Shown: positions 27,617-36,782, numbered from the stretch's first letter. The stretch is 64,000 nt of DNA from JAQTNA01 sp043743785 (GCA_043743785.1 JAYTVW010000106.1:18034-82033), one strand, 5' to 3'. Notes: generated by a model from the letters alone, not told the origin. Made by a program: numbers and translations.

Positions 27617-30600
27617 GATTTTTCCAGGGGCGCGACCGTCGGACGGGAAACGCCGAAACGCAGATAGAGGAGCGGTAGCAAGAGGAGTGTCAGGCTGGTG
27701 GCCGTCACCAGGCCGCCGATGACGACAATGGCCAGGGGGCGCTGAATTTCCGCACCGGGACCGCTAGCGAAAAGCAGGGGCACCAGGCCCAGGGCCGCGA
27801 TGTTGGCGGTCATGAGCACCGGACGCAGACGGCGCTTGGCGCCTTCCACCACGGCCCGTTGCAAGTCCATGCCCTGCTCCCGCAACTGATTGAAGTAGGT
27901 CACCATCACCACGCCGTTCAATACCGCTACACCGAGCAAGGCAATGAAGCCCACGGAGGCCGGCACCGACAGGTATTCACCGGAGAGGGCCAGGGCAAAC
28001 ACGCCACCCACCATGGCGAAGGGGATGTTGGACAGCACCAGCACCGCCTGGCGCACGGAGCGGAAGGTGGAAAACAGCAGGAAGAAGATCAGGGCCAGGG
28101 CCACCGGCACCACCACCATGAGCCGTGCCGCCGCCCGCTGCTGGTTCTCGAACTGACCGCCCCAGGTCAGGCGATAGCCCGCCGGCAGAGGCACCTTGGC
28201 CGCCACCGCTTTTCTGGCCTCTTCCACGAAGCTCACCAGATCCCGGTCACGCACATTGGATTGCACCACCACATAGCGTTGGGCCGCCTCCCGATCCACC
28301 TTCACCGGGCCATCCACCCGTTCCAAGCGGGCCAGCACCCCCAGGGGCAGGCTGTCGCCCTTGGGCGTGGTGATGCGTAGCGCCGCGAAATCCGCCGGAG
28401 ATTGGCGTAGCCGCCCGTCGCCCCGGATCACCAGGGGGATGCGCCGGCCCTGCTCGATGACCGTACCCACGGTCTGGCCTTCCAGCAGGCGGCGCAGGTC
28501 CGCCTGGATGTCCTCAACGTTGAGTCCGACGCGGCCGGCGGCAAGCCGATCCACCACCACCCGGAAATACTGCACGCCATCGTTCTTCATGGTGAAGGTA
28601 TCTTCGGCGCCCGGCACCTGGCGCACCGCCCCTTCGATCTGTTTTGCCAGGCGATTGAGGGTCAAAAGATCCGGCCCATAGAGCTTGATGGCCAGATCGC
28701 CGCGCACCCCGGTGAGCATTTCCGACACCCGCATGTCGATGGGCTGGGTAAAGCTGAAGCCCACGCCGGGGAAATCCACCATAACGGCGCGCACCTGGTC
28801 CGTCAGCCAGTCCTTGTCCGGCTTGCGCCAGGTATTCCTCGGTTTAAGCACCAGGAAGGTGTCGGTCTGGTTCAGGCCCATGGGGTCAAGACCCAGTTCG
28901 TCCGCCCCGGTGCGGGCCACGATGGCGCTCACTTCCGGCACCTTCTGCAGCACCGCCTGCTGAACCTTCAGGTCCAGGGCCAGGCTCTGTTCCAGGTTAA
29001 TGGAGGGCAGCTTCTCCAGTTGCAGGATCAGGTCCCCCTCGTCCATGGTGGGCATGAAGCTCTTGCCCAGGAAGCCATACACAATTCCAGCGGCCAGCAG
29101 GGAAGCGATGGCGAGGCCAAAAACCCAACGCTGCTTCGCCATGGCCAGGTCCAGCAGACGGGCGTAACCCCGGCTGAACTGGCGCATCAACCAAGGCTCA
29201 TGGGCAGCGCCGCGCTTGAGCATATAGGAGGCCAGTACCGGCACCACCGTCAGGGACAGCAACAAGGATGCCGACAGGGCGAAGACAATAGTCATGGCCA
29301 CCGGGCCGAAGAGCTTGCCCTCCAGGCCTTGCAGGCTCAGCAGGGGCAGAAAGACGATGATGATAATGACGATGCCGGAAGTCACCGGCACCGCCACTTC
29401 CCGGGAGGCCCGGTAGATGATGTGCAGGAGTGGCAGCTTTTCCGCCGCGCCGCCATGGGCGAGTTGGGTTTCGACGTTTTCCACCACAACCACCGCCGCA
29501 TCCACCAGCATGCCGATGGCGATGGCCAGGCCCCCCAGGCTCATGAGGTTGGCGGAAAGGCCAAAGGCCTGCATCAAAATGAAGGTCGCCAGGGCCGCCA
29601 GGGGCAGCATGAGGGCCACCACCAGGGCCGCCCGCAGGTTGCCGAGGAAGGCCAGCAAGAGCACCACCACCAGTACGATGGCCTCCAGCAGGGCCTTGGA
29701 CACCGTGCTCACGGCCCGCTCCACCAGATTGCCCCGGTCATAGAACGGCACCACCGTGACGCCCTTGGGCAAGGATGGGGCAATCTCCGCCAGCTTGGCC
29801 TTGACGCCGTCCACCACCGCCCTTGCGTTGGCTCCCCGCAGACCCAGCACCAGGCCTTCCACTGCTTCGCCTTGCCCCGAGCGGGTCACGGCGCCGTAGC
29901 GGGTCAGATTACCGACAGCAACAGTGGCCACGTCCGCCACCCGCACGATGCCGCCATCAGCGGACTTGAGCACGATGGCGCTCACGTCGTCCAGGGTACG
30001 GATGGCCCCTTCCGCCCGCACCAGCAGGGATTCTTCACCGTCGTTCAAGCGACCGGCGCCATCATTGCGATTATTCGCCTGCAGGGCCGCCTGCAACTGG
30101 GTCAGGGTCACGCCACGTGCCGCCAACTTGGCCGGGTCCGGCGTGACTTCAAAAGTCCGGGCCATGCCCCCCAGGCTGTTTACATCCGCCACGCCGGGCA
30201 CGGTGCGCAGGGCCGGACGCAGGGTCCAGTCCAGCAAGCTGCGCTTTTCCTCCAGGGAAAGGGGGCCTTCGATAGTGAACATGAACATCTCGCCAAGAGG
30301 CGTGGTGATGGGCGCCAAACCGCCGGAAGCCGAGGGCGGCAGATCCTTCATGACCCCGGCCAGGCGCTCATTCACCTGCTGGCGCGCCCAATAGATGTCG
30401 GTGCCGTCGTCGAAATCCAGGGTGATGTCGGCGATGGAATATTTGGCAGTGGAGCGCAGCATGCGCTGCTTCGGGATGCCCAGGAGTTCCTGTTCGATGG
30501 GCACGGCGATGCGGGTTTCCACTTCCTCCGGCGTCATGCCCGGCGCCTTGATGATGATCTTCACCTGGGTAGTGGAGACATCCGGGAAGGCGTCGATGGG

Positions 30601-30702
30601 CAGGGACTGGAAAGCCACAATGCCGGCGCCGATGAGCATCACGGTCAGCACCAGCATCAAGAGGCGCTGGGTCAGGGAAAAGGCAATCAGGCGGGTCAGC
30701 AT
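27613..30702 (-). CDS. Heavy-metal efflux RND pump (CzcA/CusA family)
   Basis: This inner-membrane proton-driven pump of 1029 residues, full length for the family, has 12 membrane helices in two groups separated by two large periplasmic domains. It opens with the family start TRLIAFSLTQRLLMLVL. Helix 4 carries AIGMLVDAAVVVVEN (around residue 402), the proton-relay motif of heavy-metal RND pumps. Its AxG-DAA form is nearer to the CusA-type than to the DFG-DGA form of zinc pumps, but the CusA methionine set is not clearly present, so the metal is not assigned. The periplasmic phrases MRVSEMLTGVRGD and GLGLDPMGLNQTDTF-like segments are typical. It lies between the adaptor (4-base gap) and DUF3240 (4-base overlap). 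Confidence 0.93.
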   Translation of the reverse strand: MLTRLIAFSLTQRLLMLVLTVMLIGAGIVAFQSLPIDAFPDVSTTQVKIIIKAPGMTPEEVETRIAVPIEQELLGIPKQRMLRSTAKYSIADITLDFDDGTDIYWARQQVNERLAGVMKDLPPSASGGLAPITTPLGEMFMFTIEGPLSLEEKRSLLDWTLRPALRTVPGVADVNSLGGMARTFEVTPDPAKLAARGVTLTQLQAALQANNRNDGAGRLNDGEESLLVRAEGAIRTLDDVSAIVLKSADGGIVRVADVATVAVGNLTRYGAVTRSGQGEAVEGLVLGLRGANARAVVDGVKAKLAEIAPSLPKGVTVVPFYDRGNLVERAVSTVSKALLEAIVLVVVLLLAFLGNLRAALVVALMLPLAALATFILMQAFGLSANLMSLGGLAIAIGMLVDAAVVVVENVETQLAHGGAAEKLPLLHIIYRASREVAVPVTSGIVIIIIVFLPLLSLQGLEGKLFGPVAMTIVFALSASLLLSLTVVPVLASYMLKRGAAHEPWLMRQFSRGYARLLDLAMAKQRWVFGLAIASLLAAGIVYGFLGKSFMPTMDEGDLILQLEKLPSINLEQSLALDLKVQQAVLQKVPEVSAIVARTGADELGLDPMGLNQTDTFLVLKPRNTWRKPDKDWLTDQVRAVMVDFPGVGFSFTQPIDMRVSEMLTGVRGDLAIKLYGPDLLTLNRLAKQIEGAVRQVPGAEDTFTMKNDGVQYFRVVVDRLAAGRVGLNVEDIQADLRRLLEGQTVGTVIEQGRRIPLVIRGDGRLRQSPADFAALRITTPKGDSLPLGVLARLERVDGPVKVDREAAQRYVVVQSNVRDRDLVSFVEEARKAVAAKVPLPAGYRLTWGGQFENQQRAAARLMVVVPVALALIFFLLFSTFRSVRQAVLVLSNIPFAMVGGVFALALSGEYLSVPASVGFIALLGVAVLNGVVMVTYFNQLREQGMDLQRAVVEGAKRRLRPVLMTANIAALGLVPLLFASGPGAEIQRPLAIVVIGGLVTATSLTLLLLPLLYLRFGVSRPTVAPLEKS

Positions 30703-30706
30703 GGTT

Positions 30707-31768
30707 CTACTCCCGACCCACGCCGGTCCACACGGCCTTGAGGCCGGAGACGCCCTGCACTGCCACCCGGTCGCCGGCTTTCAGACCGTCCACCTGCACG
30801 CTGTCGCTGCCCTGGGACAGGAGCTTCACATTCACGGCCCGGAAGCTATTGCCGGCCCCTTGTTGTACAAATACCACGGTGCGCCCGGCATTTCGCGCCA
30901 AGGCGCCCGCCGGCAAGCTGAAGCCGGCGGTAACGGGCAGGTCGATGCGGGCTTCCAGCGCCTGACCGGGCCGTAGGGACTCCGCGCCTTCCTTCATGAG
31001 TGCCCGCAACAACACCGTCTGGCTGCCGGAACTCACCGCCCGGCCAATGGAAATGAGCTTGCCACGAGCAGCGCCCGCCGCCACCGCCTGGCCTTCCCGG
31101 GCCATGAGGGCGAGTTCCGCCGGCACCTGGATTTCCAGCCATAGGGGAGAAAGTTTGCCGATGCGGTAGAGGGGCGCCGCCCCATCCACCCGTTGTCCGA
31201 GATTGGCGGTCTGCTCCAGCACCACGCCGTCCAGGGGGGATAGCAGCGTCAGGCTGGCGCCCTGGGCCGCGCCGGCCAAGCCCAGAGCCTGGCGCCGTTC
31301 ATGGGCTGCCGCATCCGCTTGCAAGGCCGCCGCCCGGCTGGCCTGCACGCGGGATTCCGCGATCAGGCCCTCTTTGAAGAGCAGCTCGTCCCGCTGCCGG
31401 CTCTGCCTTGCCAATTCCGCCTGGGCGCCGGTCTGGTGAATATCGCGCTGCAGTTCCAGGGCGTGGGGGCTGGCCAGCCGGGCCAGGGGCTGGCCTTTTT
31501 TGACTGCCATGCCGGGGGCCACCAGCAGGCTTTCCACCACCCCGGCCAGGGGGGCCGAGACGACCCGCATCTGATCATTCGGCACCACCACCTGGGCCGG
31601 CAAGCCCCGTTGTGCCATGCCGCCGCCGGCTGCCAGGGTCAGGCTCCGGATATCCAGGCCGTGCAACTGGGCCGGCTTCAATTCGATGAGATCGGCGTCA
31701 GGAGCCGCCAGTAGGGGCGCGGAAGCAAGGAGCAGAAACAAGGGCAGGAGGCGCATGGCGGCAGGCAT
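30707..31768 (-). CDS. RND periplasmic adaptor (CzcB/CusB family membrane fusion protein)
   Basis: About 350 residues with a signal peptide (MRLLPLFLLLASAPLLAA). It has a barrel-sandwich (lipoyl-like) domain split by a helical hairpin: VVSAPLAGVVESLLVAPGMAVKKGQPLARL near 70-100 and LLSPLDGVVLEQTANLGQRV near 175-195. Beta-barrel and membrane-proximal domains follow. It links the RND pump to the outer-membrane factor and may hand over metal. It is the first gene of the four-gene operon. Two in-frame ATGs (31768 and 31756) are possible, neither with a clear ribosome site. The predicted -10 (31791-31786) would leave a leader of only about 10-20 bases. The promoter carries the CTTAAG box shared with the regulator operon. 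Confidence 0.9.
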   Translation of the reverse strand: MPAAMRLLPLFLLLASAPLLAAPDADLIELKPAQLHGLDIRSLTLAAGGGMAQRGLPAQVVVPNDQMRVVSAPLAGVVESLLVAPGMAVKKGQPLARLASPHALELQRDIHQTGAQAELARQSRQRDELLFKEGLIAESRVQASRAAALQADAAAHERRQALGLAGAAQGASLTLLSPLDGVVLEQTANLGQRVDGAAPLYRIGKLSPLWLEIQVPAELALMAREGQAVAAGAARGKLISIGRAVSSGSQTVLLRALMKEGAESLRPGQALEARIDLPVTAGFSLPAGALARNAGRTVVFVQQGAGNSFRAVNVKLLSQGSDSVQVDGLKAGDRVAVQGVSGLKAVWTGVGRE

Positions 31769-31785
31769 AAAAATGGACAGCCCGG

Positions 31786-31818
31786 AGTGTAGCCGGCGAA
31801 GCTTAAGCGCCGCTTAGG
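31786..31818 (-). promoter_or_regulatory. CTTAAG-box promoter of the metal efflux operon
   Basis: Read on the minus strand: CCTAAG (31818-31813), 5 bases, CTTAAG (31807-31802), 10 bases, then a -10-like TACACT (31791-31786). Spacing and half-sites equal those of the promoter at 25965-25997, so both are probably bound by the same OmpR-type regulator encoded at 24590-25246. Confidence 0.7.
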
Positions 31819-31854
31819 CGATTGCCGGAAATAAATGTACCCGAAGACGCCGGA

Positions 31855-31935
31855 TTTTCGTTTCCCTGCAGGGCGCGACCAACCACGCATGGCGAGCCGT
31901 GTAAGGGTGGGCGCAACGCCGCAGGGGAGCGAAAA
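31855..31935. repeat. Long imperfect inverted repeat between divergent genes
   Basis: Arms 31855-31869 and 31921-31935 match in 13 of 15 positions, and the inner flanks (around GCGCGACC and GGGTGGGCGC) can extend the pairing. The 81-base element sits in the gap between the efflux operon and the acetyltransferase gene. It may be a structured leader, an attenuator or a dispersed repeat; no known riboswitch class is recognised. Confidence 0.45.
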
Positions 31936-32083
31936 GACAAGTCAGCGGGGTCATTTATTGACAGAAATCGCCTTATGCCCATTAGCCCGATGGTAAACGG
32001 GCAGCCTATGACCAATGGACGACTTGCCACGGAACGCTTTTTTTGTTGCACTGCGGCAATTGACACTTCGCAAATCCACGCTG

Positions 32084-32599
32084 ATGACCGAAAATCTGCG
32101 CATCCAGTCTTCTCGCCTGGCCCTGGTTTTCCCCACGGAACGGGCCTTTCCCGCCCTCTTCATTGCCAGCCACTGCGACCAGTTCGTGCGCAACCTGGGC
32201 TTTGGTCCGGCCCGCACCCTGGCCGGTATGCGGCGCAACCTGGCCATTACCCAGGCGGCCTGGCGGGCCGACGAGCGCTATACCTTTGATGTGTGGGACA
32301 AGGGCAACACGGATTTCATCGGCCGGGTGCGCATATCCGCCAACGAAAGGGGGCGCTGTCGCCTCGGCTATTTTGTCGTACCCCGTTATTGGCGCCAGGG
32401 CTATGGGCTGGAAATGGTCAAGCGCGCCGTGGACCTGGCCTTCGACACCCTGGGCGCGGATCGGGTGGAAGCCGTTGTGGAGACGGATAACCGGGCCAGC
32501 CTGGCCTTGTTGTCCCGCCTGGGCATGACGCCCACCGCACCGGTGGATACCCCACCGGCCCGGCGCTGCACCCTGGCCCTGCGGCGGGAAGACTGGTAG
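32084..32599 (+). CDS. GNAT-family N-acetyltransferase
   Basis: An acetyltransferase of about 171 residues, starting at the ATG at 32084 (MTENLRIQSSRLALV); an earlier in-frame ATG at 32015 would add 23 residues that do not look conserved. The fold shows the RimJ/RimL-like layout: N-terminal strand with the substrate loop, then YFVVPRYWRQGYGLEMVKRA, which contains the acetyl-CoA-binding R/Q-x-x-G-x-G/A motif (RQGYGL), and a later VEAVVETDNRASLALLSRLGM segment, as in enzymes that acetylate protein N-termini or small amines. The substrate cannot be told. It is transcribed alone, divergent from the efflux operon and followed by a pseudogene. Confidence 0.85.
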   Translation: MTENLRIQSSRLALVFPTERAFPALFIASHCDQFVRNLGFGPARTLAGMRRNLAITQAAWRADERYTFDVWDKGNTDFIGRVRISANERGRCRLGYFVVPRYWRQGYGLEMVKRAVDLAFDTLGADRVEAVVETDNRASLALLSRLGMTPTAPVDTPPARRCTLALRREDW

Positions 32600-32756
32600 A
32601 TCCAGTTCCACATCTCGCGGATAGTGTTATCAATCCTGACCGACGCGCCACGCGGCCGCTGTGGGTAATTAGAATGTCGGTTTCGCCCACTTTCTGCGCT
32701 CAAAGCCTCGCCATGCCCCTGCTCTCCAAAACCCAGAACCCAGAACCCACCCGCAT

Positions 32757-33293
32757 CCAAACACCTCTCCATCCTTGCTGCTGCCCAGGACACCCTGTCC
32801 AAGGATCAAAAGGCCTTCAATAGCCTGATCAAGAAGATCGATGCCCGGCGCAAGACGCTGGCCGACAGGGAATCCGCCATTTCCCTTTCCAAGCAGAAAT
32901 ACCTCAACGATCTGCATCCCTGCTGAAGCAAGAAATGGAACTGCGCTCCCAACTGGCCTCGGCCCTGGACCGGGTCTTTGCAAAGCGGCCACTTCATCGA
33001 AGAAGTGATGCATGCCGCCGCCAGCGACCGGGCCACCTTCCACTGGGCGACATCCTGCAATCCCTCTACGAAGTGGTGGATACGGCGGTGGCCCTGGACG
33101 CTTCCCGCTCGTCAGCCCAGCAGCCGACCCGGGTGGATCTATATCGCGGAAATCATCAAGCACCTCTACGCCCATCTGCCGGCCGGTGTCTTCGACGACG
33201 ACGAAATCGGCCTGAAAGCCGGCGCCGTTTTCGCCCACCTGTACACCAGCGGTTTCCCGGAAGGCGGGCGGATTTACCACTCAGCGCCAGTGA
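32757..33293 (+). pseudogene. Multiply frameshifted gene remnant
   Basis: Coding similarity jumps frame at least four times in 540 bases. Part 1 (about 32765-32925) reads LSILAAAQDTLSKDQKAF, then NSLIKKIDARRKTLADRE. Part 2 (to about 32980) continues with LLKQEMELRSQLASALDRVF. Part 3 has FIEEVMHAAASDRATFHW, part 4 has DILQSLYEVVDTAVALDAS and part 5 has IAEIIKHLYAHLPAGVFDDD. The first two parts resemble the N-terminus of a J-domain-type chaperone family of betaproteobacteria, from memory only; parts 3-5 are not recognised and may come from another gene. No frame gives an intact protein, so this is a decayed gene or a fusion of two remnants. Confidence 0.6.
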
Positions 33294-33372
33294 AAATTCA
33301 ACCCAAAAACCGCTGTTTGAAATGCCGAGGCGTCGGGACCCGGAGGAAAAGCAATGCGTATTTCCAGAGCCG

Positions 33373-34560
33373 TCAGCGGGCCGAAATGAGCAGGTTCCTT
33401 GGCGTAAGTTGACGCGAACAGAATTCACCGAGGCGCAGCTCGTAGCCTTGGGCCTGGAGGAACAGAGCCCGGTCCAGGGCCAGCCAGGTTTCCAGGGCAC
33501 GACGAAAGGCCAGGCGCACCAGACTCAGGCGCGCCACTTCCGCAGCCCGCCGCCAGCCCTCCTCCTCCAGTGCCAGGCAATCGGCACTGAACGGGGCCGG
33601 CAAGCCTTGCCGTTGGGCCAACCGGCCACAGAAACTAGCAAAATCTCCCCGCAGCCAGCCATCCGGCACGGGCTTGAAGCTCTTGTAGTCAACCTCCCCC
33701 GTCACCCGCCGACGCCATGCGATGAAGGCCAGTTTCCAGGCCTGCTCCTGCTGGCGAAAGCGCACTTCCCGGGGCGACGCGATCACCGTATCCATCACCG
33801 CCAGGCGCAGCCCGTTGCCATCCAGCTGCAGACGTCCGCCGGAGAGGGCCGGCGCCTCCGGCGTGGCCGTGCGGTAATGGCAACAGGGCGCCACGTCCAG
33901 GGCCTTGATGCCGGCGCCCCGCGCCCGCCGGATGAGGTGCACATGCAGATCCCCACAGGCATGCAGAGCCAGGGCGTGCCGGCCGGCCACGTCCGCCAGC
34001 GCCTCGGGGGCCAGGGCATCCCCGACGTGGAAGACCTGGGCAACGCCAGCCCGTCGCGCCAGGAATTCTCCTTCGGCAGAGAGCGTGGCATCCCGTTCCA
34101 GGGTTGCCACCGGCACCTGCCAGGCGGCGCCCAGCAGACGCCCCAGATGGCCCTTGCCGCCGCACCACTCCAGGAAAGGCCCCTCGGCCCGCCCTACCTG
34201 GCTGGCGAAGGCCTCAATCTGGGCGGCCTTGCGACCGGGAACTTCCCAATGCAGGTGGTGGGCATGACCTGGTGCAAGGGGCGCCAGGCCCGGCGACACA
34301 AGCTTGGGCAGGTCGATGAGGCGGGAAAGGTCCGCCAGTGCCGGCATGCAGGCGCCGATGAGTTCCGTCAGTGCCCGGTTGTCACTGCCCATACTGACCA
34401 CGGCATCATCCGGCAAGGCCAGCAACAGGGCCGCCAGGGCGGGCTTGGCTTCACACCAGGCCGGCTTTGGCTCCTTGAAGGGCTGGGGGTGCCACAGGCT
34501 GGCATGGTCCGCCAGCAGGGCATCTAGTTGGGAATAGCGCGTTTCGAGTGACCAGTTCAC
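33373..34560 (-). CDS. Class I SAM-dependent methyltransferase (Methyltransf_32-like)
   Basis: This 395-residue protein has a Rossmann-type methyltransferase domain in its middle: motif I EWCGGKGHLGRLL at about residues 131-143, an acidic strand end (VATLERDA), LHACGDLHVHLIRRA, and LDVAPCCHYRTATPEA, which resembles the CCHY element of the Methyltransf_32 family (relatives of METTL25 and of RNA-modifying enzymes). No signal peptide or membrane helix is present, so it acts in the cytoplasm. The substrate is unknown; tRNA or rRNA is a reasonable guess. Its start overlaps the stop of the upstream substrate-binding protein gene by 4 bases, so the two are co-transcribed although no functional link is evident. 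Confidence 0.78.
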   Translation of the reverse strand: MNWSLETRYSQLDALLADHASLWHPQPFKEPKPAWCEAKPALAALLLALPDDAVVSMGSDNRALTELIGACMPALADLSRLIDLPKLVSPGLAPLAPGHAHHLHWEVPGRKAAQIEAFASQVGRAEGPFLEWCGGKGHLGRLLGAAWQVPVATLERDATLSAEGEFLARRAGVAQVFHVGDALAPEALADVAGRHALALHACGDLHVHLIRRARGAGIKALDVAPCCHYRTATPEAPALSGGRLQLDGNGLRLAVMDTVIASPREVRFRQQEQAWKLAFIAWRRRVTGEVDYKSFKPVPDGWLRGDFASFCGRLAQRQGLPAPFSADCLALEEEGWRRAAEVARLSLVRLAFRRALETWLALDRALFLQAQGYELRLGEFCSRQLTPRNLLISAR

Positions 34561-36731
34561 ACCTCACGCCGCCGCTCGCGTCGGCGCCAGCTCAGCCAGG
34601 CCGGTGCCACCAGGGCCAGGAGGGCCGCCGGCACCACCAGCAGCGGCCACAGCACCACCCGGTTCCATTCGGCCCGGCGCGTTTCCCGCAGGAGCGGGTC
34701 AATACGCTGGTACTTGAGGGTATTGTTGCCCACCTTGGTGGGCTTCCGGTTGGTGAGCCATTCGTGCAGCAGCACGTAGTCCTTGGGATGAAAGCCCCAT
34801 ACCCAGGGCGCGTCATGACGCAGGATGTCCATCATGCGGTCGATGAGGGTCTGGCGCTCCGGCCCATTGTCCATGGCCTTGACCTTGTCGAAGAGAGCGT
34901 CGAATTCCGGATTCACGTAATTGGAGGCGTTCTCCCCCTGGCTCGCCACCTTGGCCTGGGGTCCGTAGAGCAGGAAGAGGAAGTTCTCCGGGTCCGGGTA
35001 ATCCGCATTCCAGCCGTAGTAATACAGCTGCACCGCCCCTTTGCGGATCTTGTCCTGGAAGCGGTTGTAGTCCGTGCTGCGCACCACCAGTTGAACCTTG
35101 ATCTTCTGAAACTGCTTCACCAGCCAGTCGATGCGGGCCTTGTTGCCCACCCCATTGGCTGTGGTGTCCAGGTTCACCACCAGAGGCTCACCGCTCGTGC
35201 GATCCCGCCCGTTCGGATAGCCGGCTTCCGCCAGCAGGCGCCGAGCCTCGGCCACGGGCTTTCTTTGAGGCTTGCCGTCCACCCAGTCATACATCTGCGG
35301 GTTCATGCCGGCCTTGCCTTCCCGATAGCCGAAAATACCAGGGGGAATGGGGCTCTGGGCCGGGATGCCGCGGCCGTTCTGGAAGATGGAAACGAATTCT
35401 TCCTGGTCCACGGCGATGCTGATGGCCTGGCGCAGCTTCCGCGCCCGCTCCCGCTCCACGGCGTCGCCCTTGCCCCCCACCAGCGGGTCCAGCATGTTGA
35501 AGCCCATGTAGAAGGTGGACGTGGCCACGGCGGTTTCCAGGCGGATGCCCTGGGCGCGCATTTCGTCGGTGAGAGACACATCCCCCTGTCCCATCACCTG
35601 CACCGCCTGGTCGAAACTGTCGGAGGAAATACCGGAGGCGTCGTAGTAGCCCTGCAGGAACTTGTTCCAGTAGGGAATCTGTTCCTTCTCCCGGGTAAAG
35701 ATGGCCTTGTCGATGAAGGGCAGTGGCTTGCCGCAATCCTTGAGCAAGCCCTTGGCGCCATCCTCCGGCTCCCCCTCGCAAGGATAGGTTTCGCCGCGGA
35801 AATTGGGATTCTTCTCCAGCACCATGCGGGCGTTCGGGTTGTTCTCCGTCAGCATGTAGGGGCCGGTGCCGACGGGATACCAGTCCAGGGTCAAGTTCTT
35901 CTGGGCCATGCCCGGCTGGCTGTAAAACTGGTCGGCCTCCCAGGGAATGGGCGCGAAGAAGGGCATGGTCAGCCAGTAGAGGAACTGGGGATACTTGCCC
36001 TTGACGCGGATACGCAAGGTATGGGCATCCGCCGCTTCGACGCCGGTCAGGGGGAACTTGCGCAAGTCGATCCACCCGTCCTTCTGGCCGGCCGGCAAGG
36101 TCTTCTGGTAGGCCTGCAGGCTGTCGCCCAAGTCTTTGAGGCCGACGATGTAGTCGGCCATGAGGCCGAAGATCGGGGAATGCAGACGCGGGTGGGCCAG
36201 GCGTTTGATTTCATACACGTAGTCGTCCGCCGTCAGCTCCCGGCTGCCGGTGGCCTTGAAATCCCGCAACTCGTCTATGCCTTTGAGATCCTCCGGGGAC
36301 ACGTGCTGGTAGCGGAGTTCGCCCTTGGCGTCCCGGGCCAGGGCCGGATGAGGCTGGTAGAGAATGCCCGGCCGCAGATGGATTTCATAGACCGTGCTGG
36401 CGATTTTTGCCGGATCCCCGTTCTCCGGCAGCGCCTTACCGTCGGCGGCGAAATAGCGGGCCTGGGGCACCGCCACGGCGCTGTAGGGCACCACCTGGTA
36501 GGGCCGTTTCAGGTAGTGGTACTGCAGGGGCGGCTGGTAGATCTGGGCCGTGAAGGTAATTTCGTCCTCGGAATAGGACTGCACCGGGTCCAGATGCTTG
36601 GGCCGTTCCGTGAACGCCGAATACAGGATGTTGGCACCCCGCCCGGCCACCGGATAGGGGTCATTCCACACTTGGGCACAAGCGGACAGCAGGAACAGGA
36701 CAAAAAGACAGAGGGAGATGGGGCGAGTCAT
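34557..36731 (-). CDS. ABC-type peptide substrate-binding lipoprotein (family 5), orphan
   Basis: A 724-residue solute-binding protein of the SBP_bac_5 (oligopeptide/dipeptide) family. The lipobox LLSAC places Cys18 as the lipidated residue. Family phrases include FTERPKHLDPVQSYSEDE near residue 40, LTADDYVYEIKRL, YPVGTGPYMLTENNPNARMVLEKNPNF, LRQAISIAVDQEEFV and YYYGWNADYPDPENFLFLLYG. Unusually, the C-terminus has a membrane helix (about 692-714, VVLWPLLVVPAALLALVAPAW) followed by Arg-rich residues, so the protein seems anchored at both ends. No permease or ATPase gene is beside it. It overlaps the methyltransferase gene downstream by 4 bases. It may serve a transporter encoded elsewhere; the ligand is unknown. 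Confidence 0.88.
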   Translation of the reverse strand: MTRPISLCLFVLFLLSACAQVWNDPYPVAGRGANILYSAFTERPKHLDPVQSYSEDEITFTAQIYQPPLQYHYLKRPYQVVPYSAVAVPQARYFAADGKALPENGDPAKIASTVYEIHLRPGILYQPHPALARDAKGELRYQHVSPEDLKGIDELRDFKATGSRELTADDYVYEIKRLAHPRLHSPIFGLMADYIVGLKDLGDSLQAYQKTLPAGQKDGWIDLRKFPLTGVEAADAHTLRIRVKGKYPQFLYWLTMPFFAPIPWEADQFYSQPGMAQKNLTLDWYPVGTGPYMLTENNPNARMVLEKNPNFRGETYPCEGEPEDGAKGLLKDCGKPLPFIDKAIFTREKEQIPYWNKFLQGYYDASGISSDSFDQAVQVMGQGDVSLTDEMRAQGIRLETAVATSTFYMGFNMLDPLVGGKGDAVERERARKLRQAISIAVDQEEFVSIFQNGRGIPAQSPIPPGIFGYREGKAGMNPQMYDWVDGKPQRKPVAEARRLLAEAGYPNGRDRTSGEPLVVNLDTTANGVGNKARIDWLVKQFQKIKVQLVVRSTDYNRFQDKIRKGAVQLYYYGWNADYPDPENFLFLLYGPQAKVASQGENASNYVNPEFDALFDKVKAMDNGPERQTLIDRMMDILRHDAPWVWGFHPKDYVLLHEWLTNRKPTKVGNNTLKYQRIDPLLRETRRAEWNRVVLWPLLVVPAALLALVAPAWLSWRRRERRREV

Positions 36732-36782
36732 GGAGGCGCAGTGTAAACCAGGAATGGCAAGGCAGCGCCATCAGGGCCATAT

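Noticed and set aside
27613..30702. Firm assignment of the RND pump to copper/silver
   Set aside because: The helix-4 motif leans to the CusA form, but the methionine ladder of CusA could not be aligned with confidence, so the metal is left open.
34548..36746. 732-codon plus-strand ORF opposite the substrate-binding protein
   Set aside because: Antisense shadow; the minus strand shows lipobox and family motifs.
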